The notes: generated from the letters alone by a model not told the origin. A DNA stretch of 64,000 nucleotides from Flavobacterium endophyticum (GCF_003634455.1 NZ_RBLC01000005.1:62001-126000), one strand, 5' to 3'; numbered from the stretch's first letter, positions 8,794-18,292 are shown. Numbers and translations are program-made.

Positions 8794-10092
8794 TTAGCGA
8801 AGCGATCTGAATGCGGCGCGAAGTTCTTCAGCAAAAAGCTGCGGTTCTTCCCAAGAAGCAAAGTGTCCGCCTTTTTTTACTTCGTTGAAATAAATCAGGT
8901 TTTTATAGCTGCGTTCTGTCCAGCTTTTAGGCGCTTGGTAGATTTCTCCAGGAAATACGGTCACGGCCACTGGAATCTTGATTTCTGCTGTCCTTTGTTC
9001 GCCAGCATTAAAATTGTTTGTATTGTTTTCCCAGTACAATTGTGCCGATGAAGCCGCCGTATTGGTCAGCCAGTACAATGAAATATCGTCAAGCATCTCG
9101 TCTTTTGTAAGCGACTTTTCTGCATTGCCGCCGCTATAGGTCCATTCATTAAACTTGTCCAAGAAAAAAGAAGCAAGCGCTACAGGCGAGTCGGTAAGTC
9201 CATACCCTAGAGTCTGCGGACGGGTAACCATCATTCCGGCATAACCGCCGCCTTTGGTATATAATTTATTAAGTGATGTATACGCCGCTTTCTCTTTGGT
9301 TGTTAATCCTGCTGGCGCTGGTGCTCCATTTTTTAATGCTTGTGCAATTTCTGTCGGAACTGTCGCTGGCATATTTACGTGGATACCCAACAATCCTTCT
9401 GGAGCTTGTCTTGCCATTGCATCTGCAATTACCGAACCCCAATCGCCACCTTGCGATACATATTTTTTGTAGCCCAAACGTTTCATCAGCACATCCCAAG
9501 CCTGTCCGATATGGTCTGGTCCCCAGCCTGTGCCTTTAGGTTTTTCAGAAAACCCATAACCCGGCATCGAAGGCAATACAAGATCGAAAGCATCTTCAGC
9601 ACGACCTCCATAAGCCGTTGGATCGGTAAGCGGGCCAACTACTTTCAAAAGCTCAAAAACAGATCCTGGCCAGCCGTGAGTGATAATTAGCGGCATGGCA
9701 TTTTTATGCTTTGAACGGATGTGTATGAATTGGATATCCAGCCCGTCAATGTTGGTAACAAACTGAGGCAACGAATTTAGTTTTGCTTCTGCTTTGCGCC
9801 AGTCGTAATCAGTTCCCCAATAGGCAGCAAGTTTTTGGATCTGCTCCAATTTTACGCCTTGTGATTGGTCGCCTACCGTTTCTTTGTCTGGCCATCTGGT
9901 CGCATTGATGCGTTGGCGAAGCTCGGTCAGTGCTTCTTGCGAAACGCTGATGTGATACGGACGAACCGCTTCTGAATCTTTTGTGCTTTTTGCTGGATTT
10001 TTCTGTGCGAAACCAGCTGTCCCGATCAGGATAAGAGTCCCTGCCAAAAATCTGCCGGCAAGACTACGCTTGTTTGTTTTGATTGTTTTCAT
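8794..10092 (-). CDS. Secreted epoxide hydrolase (EHN-domain family)
   Basis: A 432-residue enzyme with a signal peptide ending near GTAGFAQ. Residues about 45-150 match the N-terminal EHN domain of microsomal-type epoxide hydrolases (RPYHISVSQEAL, INATRWPD, YDWRKAEAKLN). The alpha/beta core has ITHGWPGS, MPGYGFSEKP, the nucleophile QGGDWGS (Asp) near residue 218, and a C-terminal KKGGHFASWEEP that supplies the His. The predicted reaction is hydrolysis of an epoxide to a diol in the periplasm. It is the first gene of a two-gene unit with the hydrolase at 7725 and shares promoter architecture with ohr. Confidence 0.9.
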   Translation of the reverse strand: MKTIKTNKRSLAGRFLAGTLILIGTAGFAQKNPAKSTKDSEAVRPYHISVSQEALTELRQRINATRWPDKETVGDQSQGVKLEQIQKLAAYWGTDYDWRKAEAKLNSLPQFVTNIDGLDIQFIHIRSKHKNAMPLIITHGWPGSVFELLKVVGPLTDPTAYGGRAEDAFDLVLPSMPGYGFSEKPKGTGWGPDHIGQAWDVLMKRLGYKKYVSQGGDWGSVIADAMARQAPEGLLGIHVNMPATVPTEIAQALKNGAPAPAGLTTKEKAAYTSLNKLYTKGGGYAGMMVTRPQTLGYGLTDSPVALASFFLDKFNEWTYSGGNAEKSLTKDEMLDDISLYWLTNTAASSAQLYWENNTNNFNAGEQRTAEIKIPVAVTVFPGEIYQAPKSWTERSYKNLIYFNEVKKGGHFASWEEPQLFAEELRAAFRSLR

Positions 10093-10140
10093 TTTGCTTT
10101 TGATTATTAAATTATGTGATTATTGTTTTAATTTCTTGGT

Positions 10141-10218
10141 CAAAAGTATTTCGATAGCAAGCGCTACACAATCAAGAAATAGCCTAAACGGACGAAGTGA
10201 AGAGTGAAACGGACATTC
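10141..10218 (-). promoter_or_regulatory. Epoxide hydrolase promoter with paired GTCC operator
   Basis: The minus strand carries TACTTTTG (10141-10148), 20 bases to ATTG (10169-10172), 17 bases to the first GGAC (plus strand, 10190-10193) and a second GGAC 21 bases further (10211-10214). All spacings equal those upstream of ohr, and the sequence between the half-sites is also similar. The ATG lies 49 bases downstream of the -7 element. Confidence 0.7.
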
Positions 10219-10406
10219 GTAAGCTTGAAAATTTTATAGGAGTCGTATAGTGTAAATTCATCTTTGCAAACAAAGAACTTTTAAGCAGATGCCATTACTG
10301 GGACTATTGAAATATCCGGTAAAATACAGTAAACAATCTAGTCTTGAAACAGCAAGATTTGTTATATATTTGATTAATTATAAAGAGAAAACTAGTTTAT
10401 CATTGC

Positions 10407-10901
10407 ATGAAAAAGCTTCAGATTATTTTATTATTCCTACTATCAACAGCAATATACAGTCAAAAGAATCCTTTTGTTGGACTTAAATATGATACGATCG
10501 TGATGTATGATTTTTCAGGCGGTAAAGAATCTGACATCAGTATTATTACGGATAAAGGCAAACTATCCGAAACTGTAAACCAACAGGTTATCCTTGATGA
10601 AAAGACAAGCAAGCAATTGAGCCTAAAATTAGGAAGCAAGCTCTCTTATGGTACAGGAACGGCATCTTGCTTTGATCCACATTTAGGATTCGTATATTAT
10701 CTGAAAGGGAAAGTCGTTGCTCATGTTTCGGTTTGTCTTCAATGCAACAGACTAAGGTCTAGTGTTACTATTCCCGCACAAAAACAAGGAAAAACTGGGA
10801 ATGGTGATGAAGCCTATTATCTCTTAGATGGTATGAGTGACTCTTTCAAACAGTATTTGAATAATCTTGTGATAAAGTATAAATTTTCACATCCTCTATA
10901 A
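10407..10901 (+). CDS. Secreted protein of unknown function, 164 residues
   Basis: It has a clear signal peptide (ILLFLLSTAIYSQ). The mature part of about 145 residues has no family I recognise. Visible features are a strongly polar first half and three cysteines in the middle, one in TASCFDPHLGFVYY and two in VSVCLQCN. The CxxC could bind a metal or form a disulfide. The deacetylase gene follows 48 bases later on the same strand. An overlapping frame from 10289 is not favoured because it lacks a signal peptide and covers the promoter region. Confidence 0.65.
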   Translation: MKKLQIILLFLLSTAIYSQKNPFVGLKYDTIVMYDFSGGKESDISIITDKGKLSETVNQQVILDEKTSKQLSLKLGSKLSYGTGTASCFDPHLGFVYYLKGKVVAHVSVCLQCNRLRSSVTIPAQKQGKTGNGDEAYYLLDGMSDSFKQYLNNLVIKYKFSHPL

Positions 10902-10949
10902 AGAATCTAAAACAATTATGGGCACTGCTCCTATCCTCAAAACTAAACA

Positions 10950-11885
10950 ATGACAAGTTCTAAAAAATACGCCTTCCTTCTACTCCTGCTGCTTCTAAAT
11001 GCAAGCGCCTACGCCCAAAAAGAAATCTCGATTACGATTGACGATCCCAATACAGCTCTGACTCCAAAACTGGAATGGCAGGAAAGAAACGATGCCCTCT
11101 TAAAAACACTCAAAAAACACCGCATCAAAGCGGCTTTGTTTGTCTGTGGCATGAGAGTAGCCGATTCAAACGGAAAGACACTGTTGAAACAATGGGACGA
11201 CCAAGGCCATCTGATCTGCAATCATTCGTACTCGCATCTGTACTTTAATGGCAAATCGACCACCTTTAAAAAATTCAGCAATGATTTTCTTAAAGGCGAC
11301 AGCATCATTACTACTTACAAGCATTATACAAAGTATTTTCGCTTTCCGTATCTGAAAGAAGGCAACACTGCCGAAAAAAGAGATTCGATGCGCGTATTTT
11401 TATCCCAGAACGGCTATAAAAATGGCGCGGTTACGATAGACGCTTCCGACTGGTATATTGATGCTGAAATAGCAAAAGCCTTAAAGCAGGATATCAATGC
11501 CGACCTTACGCCGTATAAAAACTATTACATCCAGCATATCTTAGATCGCGCTTCCTATTACGATTCGCTGGCTGTTTCGGTATTCCACAGGCCCGTCAAG
11601 CATACGTTACTGATACATCATTCTCTATTGAATGCTTTGTTCCTCGACGATCTGCTGATTGCCTTAAAGAAAAGCGGCTGGAAATTGATTGACGCCAAAA
11701 CTGCTTTCAAAGATTCTGTTTTTGAGGAAACGCCTCAAATTGTGCCTTGCGGCGAAAGCATTATCTGGCAGTGCGCCAAAAGAATAGAAGCTATTGCGAC
11801 AACGCTGCGTTATCCTGGCGAAGATGGCGAATACGAAAAAATACCGTTGGAAGAAATGGTCAAGGCTTATTCTAAGAAACCGTAA
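10950..11885 (+). CDS. Secreted polysaccharide deacetylase (NodB domain, CE4)
   Basis: A 311-residue exported enzyme with a signal peptide ending near NASAYAQ. The NodB motifs follow in order: SITIDDP (catalytic/metal Asp pair, about residue 30), NHSYSH (metal His pair, about 92) and FRFPYLKEG (about 128). It is expected to remove N- or O-acetyl groups from a glycan such as peptidoglycan or an envelope polysaccharide. The C-terminal third is an extension beyond the minimal NodB fold. A strong bidirectional terminator follows. Confidence 0.87.
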   Translation: MTSSKKYAFLLLLLLLNASAYAQKEISITIDDPNTALTPKLEWQERNDALLKTLKKHRIKAALFVCGMRVADSNGKTLLKQWDDQGHLICNHSYSHLYFNGKSTTFKKFSNDFLKGDSIITTYKHYTKYFRFPYLKEGNTAEKRDSMRVFLSQNGYKNGAVTIDASDWYIDAEIAKALKQDINADLTPYKNYYIQHILDRASYYDSLAVSVFHRPVKHTLLIHHSLLNALFLDDLLIALKKSGWKLIDAKTAFKDSVFEETPQIVPCGESIIWQCAKRIEAIATTLRYPGEDGEYEKIPLEEMVKAYSKKP

Positions 11886-11925
11886 GGTATTCGCTTCCAA
11901 ATCATACTTCTGTAAAGACTATAAA

Positions 11926-11957
11926 AAAATCGCCTGAAGATTACTTCAGGCGATTTT
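11926..11957. terminator. Bidirectional terminator between convergent genes
   Basis: A 14-pair perfect stem (aaaatcgcctgaag / cttcaggcgatttt) with a four-base loop, with an A run before it. It separates the deacetylase gene from the convergent T9SS protein gene. Confidence 0.88.
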
Positions 11958-11978
11958 AGCAATTGATATAATGTGTGC

Positions 11979-14900
11979 TTATTTCTTAACAGCCCTAAAC
12001 ACTTTAGAGAATTCTCCAGCAACAACCTTCACGATATACGTTCCGGAAGGCAGGTCAGAAAAATTCAATTGGCAGCTAGTTCCATTGGCTTTTTTTGTGA
12101 TTACCTGTTGTCCTAGTATGTTAAACACTGTAGCAGCATCGATGGTTTCTGTATAATCGATAGTCAGCACATCTTGAACCGGATTTGGATAATACTTAAA
12201 ATCATCACTTTCAAAAGCAGGAGTCCCTAACTCCGTTCCGGCAATAACCTTCAATCGTACGATGCTCTCTCCACAGCTAGAAGCTACGGTCTGCGAAGCA
12301 TAATAGATACCTCCGGCAACAATTGGGTCCGTCGGAGACAGCAAATTTCCTCCTGTCGGTGCATCATACCATAGTATATTTTCTCCTGTTACGTCGAAAT
12401 CAGCCAGCGTTTCGCCTGTAACAAAATCTTGCGTTTCTTGCCCCGTTGGAGCCGGAGTCTGATTTTTTACGGTTATCGATAAAGTCTGTGGTATCGCACA
12501 AGCTCCTTCTTCTGGAGTAAACACATAATCCGCTGTACCTGGCTGTGCCGTATCGATTGTTGCTGGCGACCACGTTCCTGCAACGCCGTTTGGAGAAACC
12601 AAGGCGAAGGCAGGAGCCACCGTTCCTTGGCATACATCGGCAACAGGTGCAAAATCAGGCGTGGCTTTTGGAATTATGACAACCGATAGTGTCTGCGGTA
12701 CCAAGCAAAGCACTCCCGTTACTTCTGTTGGCGTAAATACATAGTCAAACGTACCTGTCTGTGCTGTCGAAATTTCAGCCGGACTCCAGGTTCCTGCGAT
12801 TCCGTTTGGAGCTACTAGTGCTAAAGTCGGAGCAGCAGCATCTTTGCAGATTGGTGCCAGGGTTTCAAAATTTGGAATCGCTTGCGGCGTTATCGTTACT
12901 AAAACTTGTACTCTCCTGCTCTCGCAACCATCAACAGTTTGCGATACATAATAAGAGCCTGTTGTCAGCGGATAGGTATTGGCTAAAACTTCTCCAAAAG
13001 TACCTCCGGCATACCATTGTACCAAGGCATCTTGGATTGTCGTGGCACGCAAATCTTCTACCGTAGCTCCTTCGCAAAAAGTCTGCGGAGTAACTACCGG
13101 ATCTGGCGTATTGATGACTACGGCAACTTCGGTTCTTGGTCCTTCGCAGTCGCCATTTTTCTGAGACACAAAGTAAGACTGGGTCGCTAGGCTTGAAGTG
13201 CTTTCTAATGCTTCTGTTGCTGTGGCGCTTCCATACCAGATAATTGATGCCGACGGTGCTGGAACCAGAGAAGCTACAGTCGTAGTACCGCAAAACGTCT
13301 GTGCCGCCGCCGTAGGAGCCGCTGGCAATTCGGTAATGGTTATAACTACAGGTATCCTTGTACTTTCGCAACTGCCAATAGATTGTGACACATAATAGGT
13401 CTGTGTTTGCAGTGCAGCGGTATCCGCCAAAGCTTCAGTAGCATCGGTGGTAGCATACCAATGCGCAGTAGCTTCGGCAATTGTAGTAGCCGTTAGTTCT
13501 GCAACAGTTGCCGAGGCACAAAAAGTCTGCGGCAAGGCTGTTGGAGGATTCGGTACGGCACAGTTCAGCTCATACGCTCCCATGTCTGGAGTACCATCAT
13601 AAAATCGATCGTTTCCGAGGATATCAGTAACAATAGCAGCTATATTAGGCGTACTTCCTGGTGCATAATAGTTGTTGCTTCCTGCATCTACGGCAGGACT
13701 CCCTTGTTGGAGTTTATAATTGCCATTCGCCGCATCAGTAAACAACGGATCAGTAGTACCGTCTATATTCCCATTGGCATCATTTGTGGTAGCACCTTGG
13801 ACAAGGCTATGCGTATATTGTGGTAATGCTTGCGCATTTGTATAATAAACTCCAGTAAGGTTATCATAAACAATACTATTTCTAATTTTTAGAGAGGAGC
13901 TTGTGTTGTATATGGCACCTCCATTCACAGCGGCACTATTTCTTGCGACAGTAACATTTGTCAAGATGGGTGACTTAGCAATGCCAAAACGTTCTATATA
14001 AAACCCGCCGCCTAGACCTTCTGCCGTATTATCGCTGATAACGCAATTGGTAACAACATCATCGGTATCGGTGCTATAAAACCCGCCGCCATCTTTAGCA
14101 GAATTGCCTTTGATAACCACGTTAGTCAGTATGGTCGTGCCGGTATTGTTCTTTATCCCGCCTCCTAATTTCGTCGTATGGTTTTCGCTGATTTCTACAT
14201 CGATAAGCGTTGGCGTTGCCGCAAAATTATTAATTCCTCCGCCGCCTTCAGATGTTCCTCCTCTAGCCGAGTTCCCATTGACGATTCCGTTAGACAGATA
14301 GGGCTTGGATTGGCTCTTGTCATTTTGCATTCCAGCTCCTTGTTCTGAGATATTCTTGCTTATGGTAAAATTGGTAATCGTTGGGGAAGATGTGTCGTTA
14401 TACATTCCACCGCCTCTTATGCCGGCTACATTTCCAACAATCACAATATTAGAAACGATAGGCGACGAAAAGTAATTATACATTCCTCCAGCAACATTAT
14501 TGGGCACAAATTTGTTCGATCCAATAACTTTTATTGTTCCTGCCATATTAGCGTTGCCTCCACGGATTGTAAATCCGTCTAATACTGTCGTATTTGTTAT
14601 TGCGTTGGCGGCACTTACTCCAACACCCATAACTATGTGATAGGCATTTTCGTCATTGTTTGTTATCGTAAGCGTACTTCCAATACCCGATATTACATCA
14701 TTATTGCTGTAATCTCCGCTCAAAACAGAAGCATTTGCTGTCAAAGCCAAGTCTCTTTGTGTCAATTGTGTTTCGGTGCCCGCAAAGCCGCCATACATCT
14801 TGACATTATTGACCAAAACGAAAGCATTGTTTCTGTCAGTCGGATTAGTCCCGCTAAGGTTATCAACACGGTATAATGGATAGTACGTCCCGCCCGCTAC

Positions 14901-15128
14901 CCAAATCTGGGTTATGGTTCCTGCTGTCAGTTCTCTTGCGGCCTTCACGGCATCGGCGGCTTCGCCCAAGGCATTGGTCCAGTTGCTGCCGTTTCCTGTC
15001 GCTCCTTTTTTAACATAGAGTATACCATTGGCATCTGGAACGGCTTGCGCCCATACCGAGTCTGTTGCAACTAGCAGTACCAAAAGCACGGCAAAATGCC
15101 TTACTTTTTCTTGTAATTTTTTGTTCAT
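11979..15128 (-). CDS. Large T9SS-secreted beta-helix protein with Ig-like repeats
   Basis: A 1049-residue exported protein. A signal peptide (ending near SVWAQ) is followed by a right-handed beta-helix of about 480 residues, visible as repeated 'GGG-YN/N-T-SSP---N' rungs. It closes with NDRFYDGTPDMGAYE near 520, the signature of 'choice-of-anchor Q' proteins. Then come three Ig-like repeats of about 85 residues (each starting PQTFC and containing W-Y and YYVSQ) and two PKD-like repeats of about 75 residues (GTWSPA, YVFTP). The last 80 residues are a T9SS type A sorting domain (YYPNPVQD, then GTYIVKVVAG). The beta-helix suggests binding or cleavage of a polysaccharide, but no catalytic residues are recognised, so adhesin is equally possible. 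Confidence 0.88.
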   Translation of the reverse strand: MNKKLQEKVRHFAVLLVLLVATDSVWAQAVPDANGILYVKKGATGNGSNWTNALGEAADAVKAARELTAGTITQIWVAGGTYYPLYRVDNLSGTNPTDRNNAFVLVNNVKMYGGFAGTETQLTQRDLALTANASVLSGDYSNNDVISGIGSTLTITNNDENAYHIVMGVGVSAANAITNTTVLDGFTIRGGNANMAGTIKVIGSNKFVPNNVAGGMYNYFSSPIVSNIVIVGNVAGIRGGGMYNDTSSPTITNFTISKNISEQGAGMQNDKSQSKPYLSNGIVNGNSARGGTSEGGGGINNFAATPTLIDVEISENHTTKLGGGIKNNTGTTILTNVVIKGNSAKDGGGFYSTDTDDVVTNCVISDNTAEGLGGGFYIERFGIAKSPILTNVTVARNSAAVNGGAIYNTSSSLKIRNSIVYDNLTGVYYTNAQALPQYTHSLVQGATTNDANGNIDGTTDPLFTDAANGNYKLQQGSPAVDAGSNNYYAPGSTPNIAAIVTDILGNDRFYDGTPDMGAYELNCAVPNPPTALPQTFCASATVAELTATTIAEATAHWYATTDATEALADTAALQTQTYYVSQSIGSCESTRIPVVITITELPAAPTAAAQTFCGTTTVASLVPAPSASIIWYGSATATEALESTSSLATQSYFVSQKNGDCEGPRTEVAVVINTPDPVVTPQTFCEGATVEDLRATTIQDALVQWYAGGTFGEVLANTYPLTTGSYYVSQTVDGCESRRVQVLVTITPQAIPNFETLAPICKDAAAPTLALVAPNGIAGTWSPAEISTAQTGTFDYVFTPTEVTGVLCLVPQTLSVVIIPKATPDFAPVADVCQGTVAPAFALVSPNGVAGTWSPATIDTAQPGTADYVFTPEEGACAIPQTLSITVKNQTPAPTGQETQDFVTGETLADFDVTGENILWYDAPTGGNLLSPTDPIVAGGIYYASQTVASSCGESIVRLKVIAGTELGTPAFESDDFKYYPNPVQDVLTIDYTETIDAATVFNILGQQVITKKANGTSCQLNFSDLPSGTYIVKVVAGEFSKVFRAVKK

Positions 15129-15301
15129 AAATACATTGTTATTTTAAGGTTTGTTTATTCTTGTCTACGCTTGTTTCAAACGGCAACAAACATATACCTC
15201 TTGTATTACCCTAAGATTTCAAAATGAACAAATAAAAATTACGATTGTGTTAACCAGATAGTTACATCGTTAAGAGACTTCAGACCCAAACTAAAACGCA
15301 T

Positions 15302-15329
15302 AAAAAAAGCTCCTCGATTTAGGAGCTTT
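15302..15329 (-). terminator. Terminator of the small Lys-rich protein gene
   Basis: On the minus strand an aaagctcct / aggagcttt stem with a six-base loop is followed by seven Ts. It lies about 45 bases after the stop at 15374. Confidence 0.8.
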
Positions 15330-15373
15330 CTACTTATGAAATCAGTTGCAATGAATGGACGGACAGTCCTCGA

Positions 15374-15559
15374 TTAAGCTTTCGTTTTAGCCGCTTCTTC
15401 TTTTTTAGCCTTTGCTTCGGTTTTTTTCATTTCCTTGTTTTCTGCTTTTTTAGCATGTTTTACTTCTTTTTTGACTTCTGCTTTTGATTCTTTTTGTTGT
15501 GCATTCATCATAGCACTAGTTCCTAAAACAAAAACGGCTAACATCATTAATTTTTTCAT
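15374..15559 (-). CDS. Small Lys/Glu/Ala-rich exported protein, 61 residues
   Basis: A signal peptide of about 20 residues (ending NAQ) is followed by some 40 residues composed almost only of Lys, Glu and Ala, probably a single highly charged helix. No family is recognised. The promoter carries the same paired ATGAAGA site as the PepSY-like gene at 18266, and the OmpR-type two-component genes lie between the two. It is therefore a probable target of that system, perhaps an envelope-stress or polyamine/metal-buffering peptide; that function is a guess. Confidence 0.7.
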   Translation of the reverse strand: MKKLMMLAVFVLGTSAMMNAQQKESKAEVKKEVKHAKKAENKEMKKTEAKAKKEEAAKTKA

Positions 15560-15610
15560 GATTTCTATTTTTTTAAATTAAACAAGATTGTTTGTTTCTT
15601 AATTATAGGT

Positions 15611-15646
15611 CAAAGTTAGGACCGCTAGATGAAGAACAAATGAAGA
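15611..15646 (-). promoter_or_regulatory. Promoter with 11-bp-period direct repeat (OmpR-type site)
   Basis: On the minus strand TTTG (15637-15640), 18 bases and TAACTTTG (15611-15618) form a standard Bacteroidota promoter. Two copies of ATGAAGA (plus-strand starts 15629 and 15640) are exactly 11 bases apart and overlap the -33 element. The same layout occurs at 18293-18328. Confidence 0.7.
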
Positions 15647-15676
15647 TATGTTGCTGTTAACCTGTTTAACTTTTAA

Positions 15677-16999
15677 TTAACTTTTCGGGAAATAAAGCGT
15701 AAAGGTCGTTCCGATACCAACCTCGGAGACTACCTGAATTTCTATTTTGTGGAGAGTGGCAATACTTGACACGATGGCAAGGCCCAATCCTTGTCCCTCA
15801 TCTTCCAGATTAATTTTCATGAATCGGTTAAAAATCTGAGACAGCTGTGCTTCCGTCATTCCTTTTCCTGTATCCGAAATAGCTATGGCATAGCGGTCAT
15901 TCTGGAAAGAATCTGAAATGGATACGCTTCCGCCGTCTGGCGTAAACTTGATGGCATTGAATAGGATGTTATAAAACAAGATGTGCAGCAAGGTCTTGTT
16001 ACCTTCAAACAGAAAATGATGCTGGATAGTGCTAGACACCTGAAGCTGTTTTATTTCAATCCGATCTTCTAGATCCCTAAGCAGGTCTGAAATGAGGACA
16101 GCGAAATCTATCGCTTCAAAATTAGAGTACTGGTTGTTTTCTATGCGCGAAATAAGCAATAGGTTATTGATGATGCGTTTTAGGGTATCAAGGTTGCGAA
16201 GCGAGACAGCAATCTTGTCGATACCCTCATCATTAATCGATTCGTTATTGAGTAGGTTTTCCAATCGGTTCTGGAGGATCGAGATCGGCGTGAGCAGTTC
16301 GTGGGAAACGTTTGCTATAAACTGTTTTTCTTTTTTAAACTGTTCCTGGATGCGGTTCATCATTTCATTCAGTCCGTTGTCCAGCAATATAAAATCCGAA
16401 GTAGTCGTATGCACTTTAGAATGGTCGAACAATTCAGGCTCATTGATCAGATTGATCTTCTTGTCGATAATCTTCTGGAAAGGACGCAACAGGTAATCGA
16501 TAAAGAACGACTGGGCAAAATGCGACAGGATAAGCGTTACTGTAAGCAGCAGCAAGATTACCAGATGGAACTTTTCTAGCAGTTCGTTGACCTCGCTCAG
16601 CCGCTCTCCTATCTCAAGGACATAATCGGTATTCTTATACGTAAAATGATGGTACAGGACGCGATACTCGTTCTGTTCTTTTTCTACGACTCGAGGCTCA
16701 TCTACAAAATAGTCTTTTTGCTTTGCGGCTTTAGCTTTAGAACGGTACAATTGCAGGAACTCGCTGTGCAGGTTCGAAAAGCTTACATACAGCTCCGTAC
16801 TGTCGTTTCGTTCTATAAAAGCATTGATTTCGGAAGTATTAAGGTTCTTGACAAACTTGTCACGTTTTTCGATCATCGAGCTTTCGATGTTCTTGTAGGC
16901 TACTTTCTTGATCACAAAAGACAAGGTGAACCACATGATCGCCAGCAAGAGCAGGCGGATGACAGCGCTAAAGATTGATATTTTATGTTTTAGCTTCAT
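15677..16999 (-). CDS. Sensor histidine kinase (OmpR-type partner)
   Basis: A 440-residue two-membrane-segment kinase. Segments near residues 10-32 and 145-165 enclose a periplasmic sensor loop of about 110 residues that is Lys/Glu rich and matches no domain I recognise. The cytoplasmic part has the H-box NVSHELLTP near 234, an N-box (LFNAIKFTPDGG) and G-boxes (SDTGKGM, GQGLGLAIV). It follows the response regulator gene with a three-base gap. The flanking exported-protein genes are its probable output. Confidence 0.93.
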   Translation of the reverse strand: MKLKHKISIFSAVIRLLLLAIMWFTLSFVIKKVAYKNIESSMIEKRDKFVKNLNTSEINAFIERNDSTELYVSFSNLHSEFLQLYRSKAKAAKQKDYFVDEPRVVEKEQNEYRVLYHHFTYKNTDYVLEIGERLSEVNELLEKFHLVILLLLTVTLILSHFAQSFFIDYLLRPFQKIIDKKINLINEPELFDHSKVHTTTSDFILLDNGLNEMMNRIQEQFKKEKQFIANVSHELLTPISILQNRLENLLNNESINDEGIDKIAVSLRNLDTLKRIINNLLLISRIENNQYSNFEAIDFAVLISDLLRDLEDRIEIKQLQVSSTIQHHFLFEGNKTLLHILFYNILFNAIKFTPDGGSVSISDSFQNDRYAIAISDTGKGMTEAQLSQIFNRFMKINLEDEGQGLGLAIVSSIATLHKIEIQVVSEVGIGTTFTLYFPKS

Positions 17000-17002
17000 G
17001 TT

Positions 17003-17677
17003 CTAGCTTATAATTCGATAGCCCACATTCCGCACCGTTTCAAACCATTCTATCGAAGCATGCTTGTCGAGCTTCTTGCGGAGGTTGCGCACATGCACGT
17101 CTATAAAATTAGAATCGGAACTGACTTCCAGCACATCGCCCCAGACATGTTCCGTGAGCTGCAAGCGCGTAATGACCCTATTTTTGTTGAGGACTAAGTA
17201 TTGAAAGATGTCAAATTCTTTTTTGGTCAATGCAATCGGATTTTCCTTAAAGCTTACCTTATAATCCTGCAATTGAATCTTGAATCCGTGCACGTCCAAC
17301 TCATTCACAGCAAATCCATGAATACGACGGATAACGGCATACAAACGCGCGCCCAGCTCGGTCAGCGCAAAAGGCTTGGTAAGATAGTCGTCGGCGCCCA
17401 GTTCCAACCCGTTGATTTTATCGTCGAGTTCGCCCCGTGCCGTAATGACAATCACGGCCATTTTAGATTTTGCTTTCCGCACGCTTTTCAATACGTCGAA
17501 TCCGCTTCCGTCGGGCAAGCCCAAGTCCAGCAGCATGGCATCGTATTGGTTGACTTCTGCTTCTTCCAGAGCGCTTTCGCAGGTAGCAGCCCATTTGCAG
17601 ATGTAGCCGCTCTTGGAAAGATAATCGATCAGCTCAACGGCTAGTTCTTTCGTATCTTCAACAATCAGGATATTCAT
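17003..17677 (-). CDS. OmpR/PhoB-family response regulator
   Basis: A 224-residue regulator. The receiver domain has VEDTKE at the N-terminus, the phospho-acceptor Asp in MLLDLGLPDGSG near 51, and Lys in DYLTKPFAL near 101. The C-terminal winged helix (about 125-222) has LTKKEFDIFQYLV and the recognition-helix region VDVHVRNLRKKL. OmpR-type proteins usually bind direct repeats with about an 11-base period, which is what is seen upstream of 15559 and 18266. It is the first gene of the two-component operon. Confidence 0.94.
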   Translation of the reverse strand: MNILIVEDTKELAVELIDYLSKSGYICKWAATCESALEEAEVNQYDAMLLDLGLPDGSGFDVLKSVRKAKSKMAVIVITARGELDDKINGLELGADDYLTKPFALTELGARLYAVIRRIHGFAVNELDVHGFKIQLQDYKVSFKENPIALTKKEFDIFQYLVLNKNRVITRLQLTEHVWGDVLEVSSDSNFIDVHVRNLRKKLDKHASIEWFETVRNVGYRIIS

Positions 17678-17733
17678 AGGAAAGTGTTTGACAGTTTAAA
17701 AATAGTGTTTCTGAGGCTATCAAAAAAGAAAAA

Positions 17734-17770
17734 CTTCTCCTAAACTATAGTGTTTTGTGTTTAGGAGAAG
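17734..17770 (-). terminator. Terminator of the PepSY-like gene
   Basis: A perfect 12-pair inverted repeat (cttctcctaaac / gtttaggagaag) around a 13-base loop, followed on the minus strand by TTTTTC and more Ts. It separates the PepSY-like gene from the two-component operon. Confidence 0.8.
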
Positions 17771-17795
17771 CTGCAATCAAAAAAAACATAGCCAA

Positions 17796-18266
17796 TCAAC
17801 GATCTTTTTCCACCAGCTGCAGGAAGTCGCCAGCACCATCAAAAACAGCATCATAAAATCGGGAACTGTTTTCAAGTCCCACTTCATAAGTATATTCGTT
17901 TTTATCGTTTCGCACTTTAACGGCTTCAGCAATCTTATAAGTTGGATAATTCTTTTTTAGGTAGCTTATAGTGGCAAGCGGCAATTGGTTGGGCGCTATA
18001 CCATGCTTGAGCACCTGCATTTCTCCTCTTAAGTTATAATAGGCCGATACTTTAGCGCCCTGCATCGTAAACTCGGCTACAAAAAGTTCTTCATCATCGT
18101 CTCCGTCTCCATATTCATTTCTCCATTCTGGAATGCTTTTAGGAAATTCTTTTTCAAAAGCAATCTTCGCCTCGATTGGAGGAACATATTTTTGGCTTTT
18201 GGTATCGGATTGCCCATAAAAGCTGATTGAGGCAAGCAATAGCGCTGACAGGATTATTTTTTTCAT
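17796..18266 (-). CDS. Exported PepSY-like protein
   Basis: A 156-residue protein with a signal peptide ending near SISFYGQ. The mature part fits the PepSY-like (DUF2874) group common in Bacteroidota: an N-terminal AKIAFEKEFPKSIPEWRNE, an acidic GDGDDDEELFVAEF segment and a C-terminal strand-rich YEVGLENSSRFYDAVFDGAG. Such proteins are small periplasmic modules often encoded next to two-component systems and may inhibit or sense; the exact role is unknown. It sits just upstream of the OmpR-type system and shares promoter architecture with the small protein at 15559. Confidence 0.8.
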   Translation of the reverse strand: MKKIILSALLLASISFYGQSDTKSQKYVPPIEAKIAFEKEFPKSIPEWRNEYGDGDDDEELFVAEFTMQGAKVSAYYNLRGEMQVLKHGIAPNQLPLATISYLKKNYPTYKIAEAVKVRNDKNEYTYEVGLENSSRFYDAVFDGAGDFLQLVEKDR

Positions 18267-18292
18267 GGTTTTGCTTTTTAATAAATACAGAA

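Noticed and set aside
10289..10486. A 65-codon frame before the small secreted protein
   Set aside because: It overlaps the better-supported gene at 10407, lacks a signal peptide or domain and covers its promoter region.
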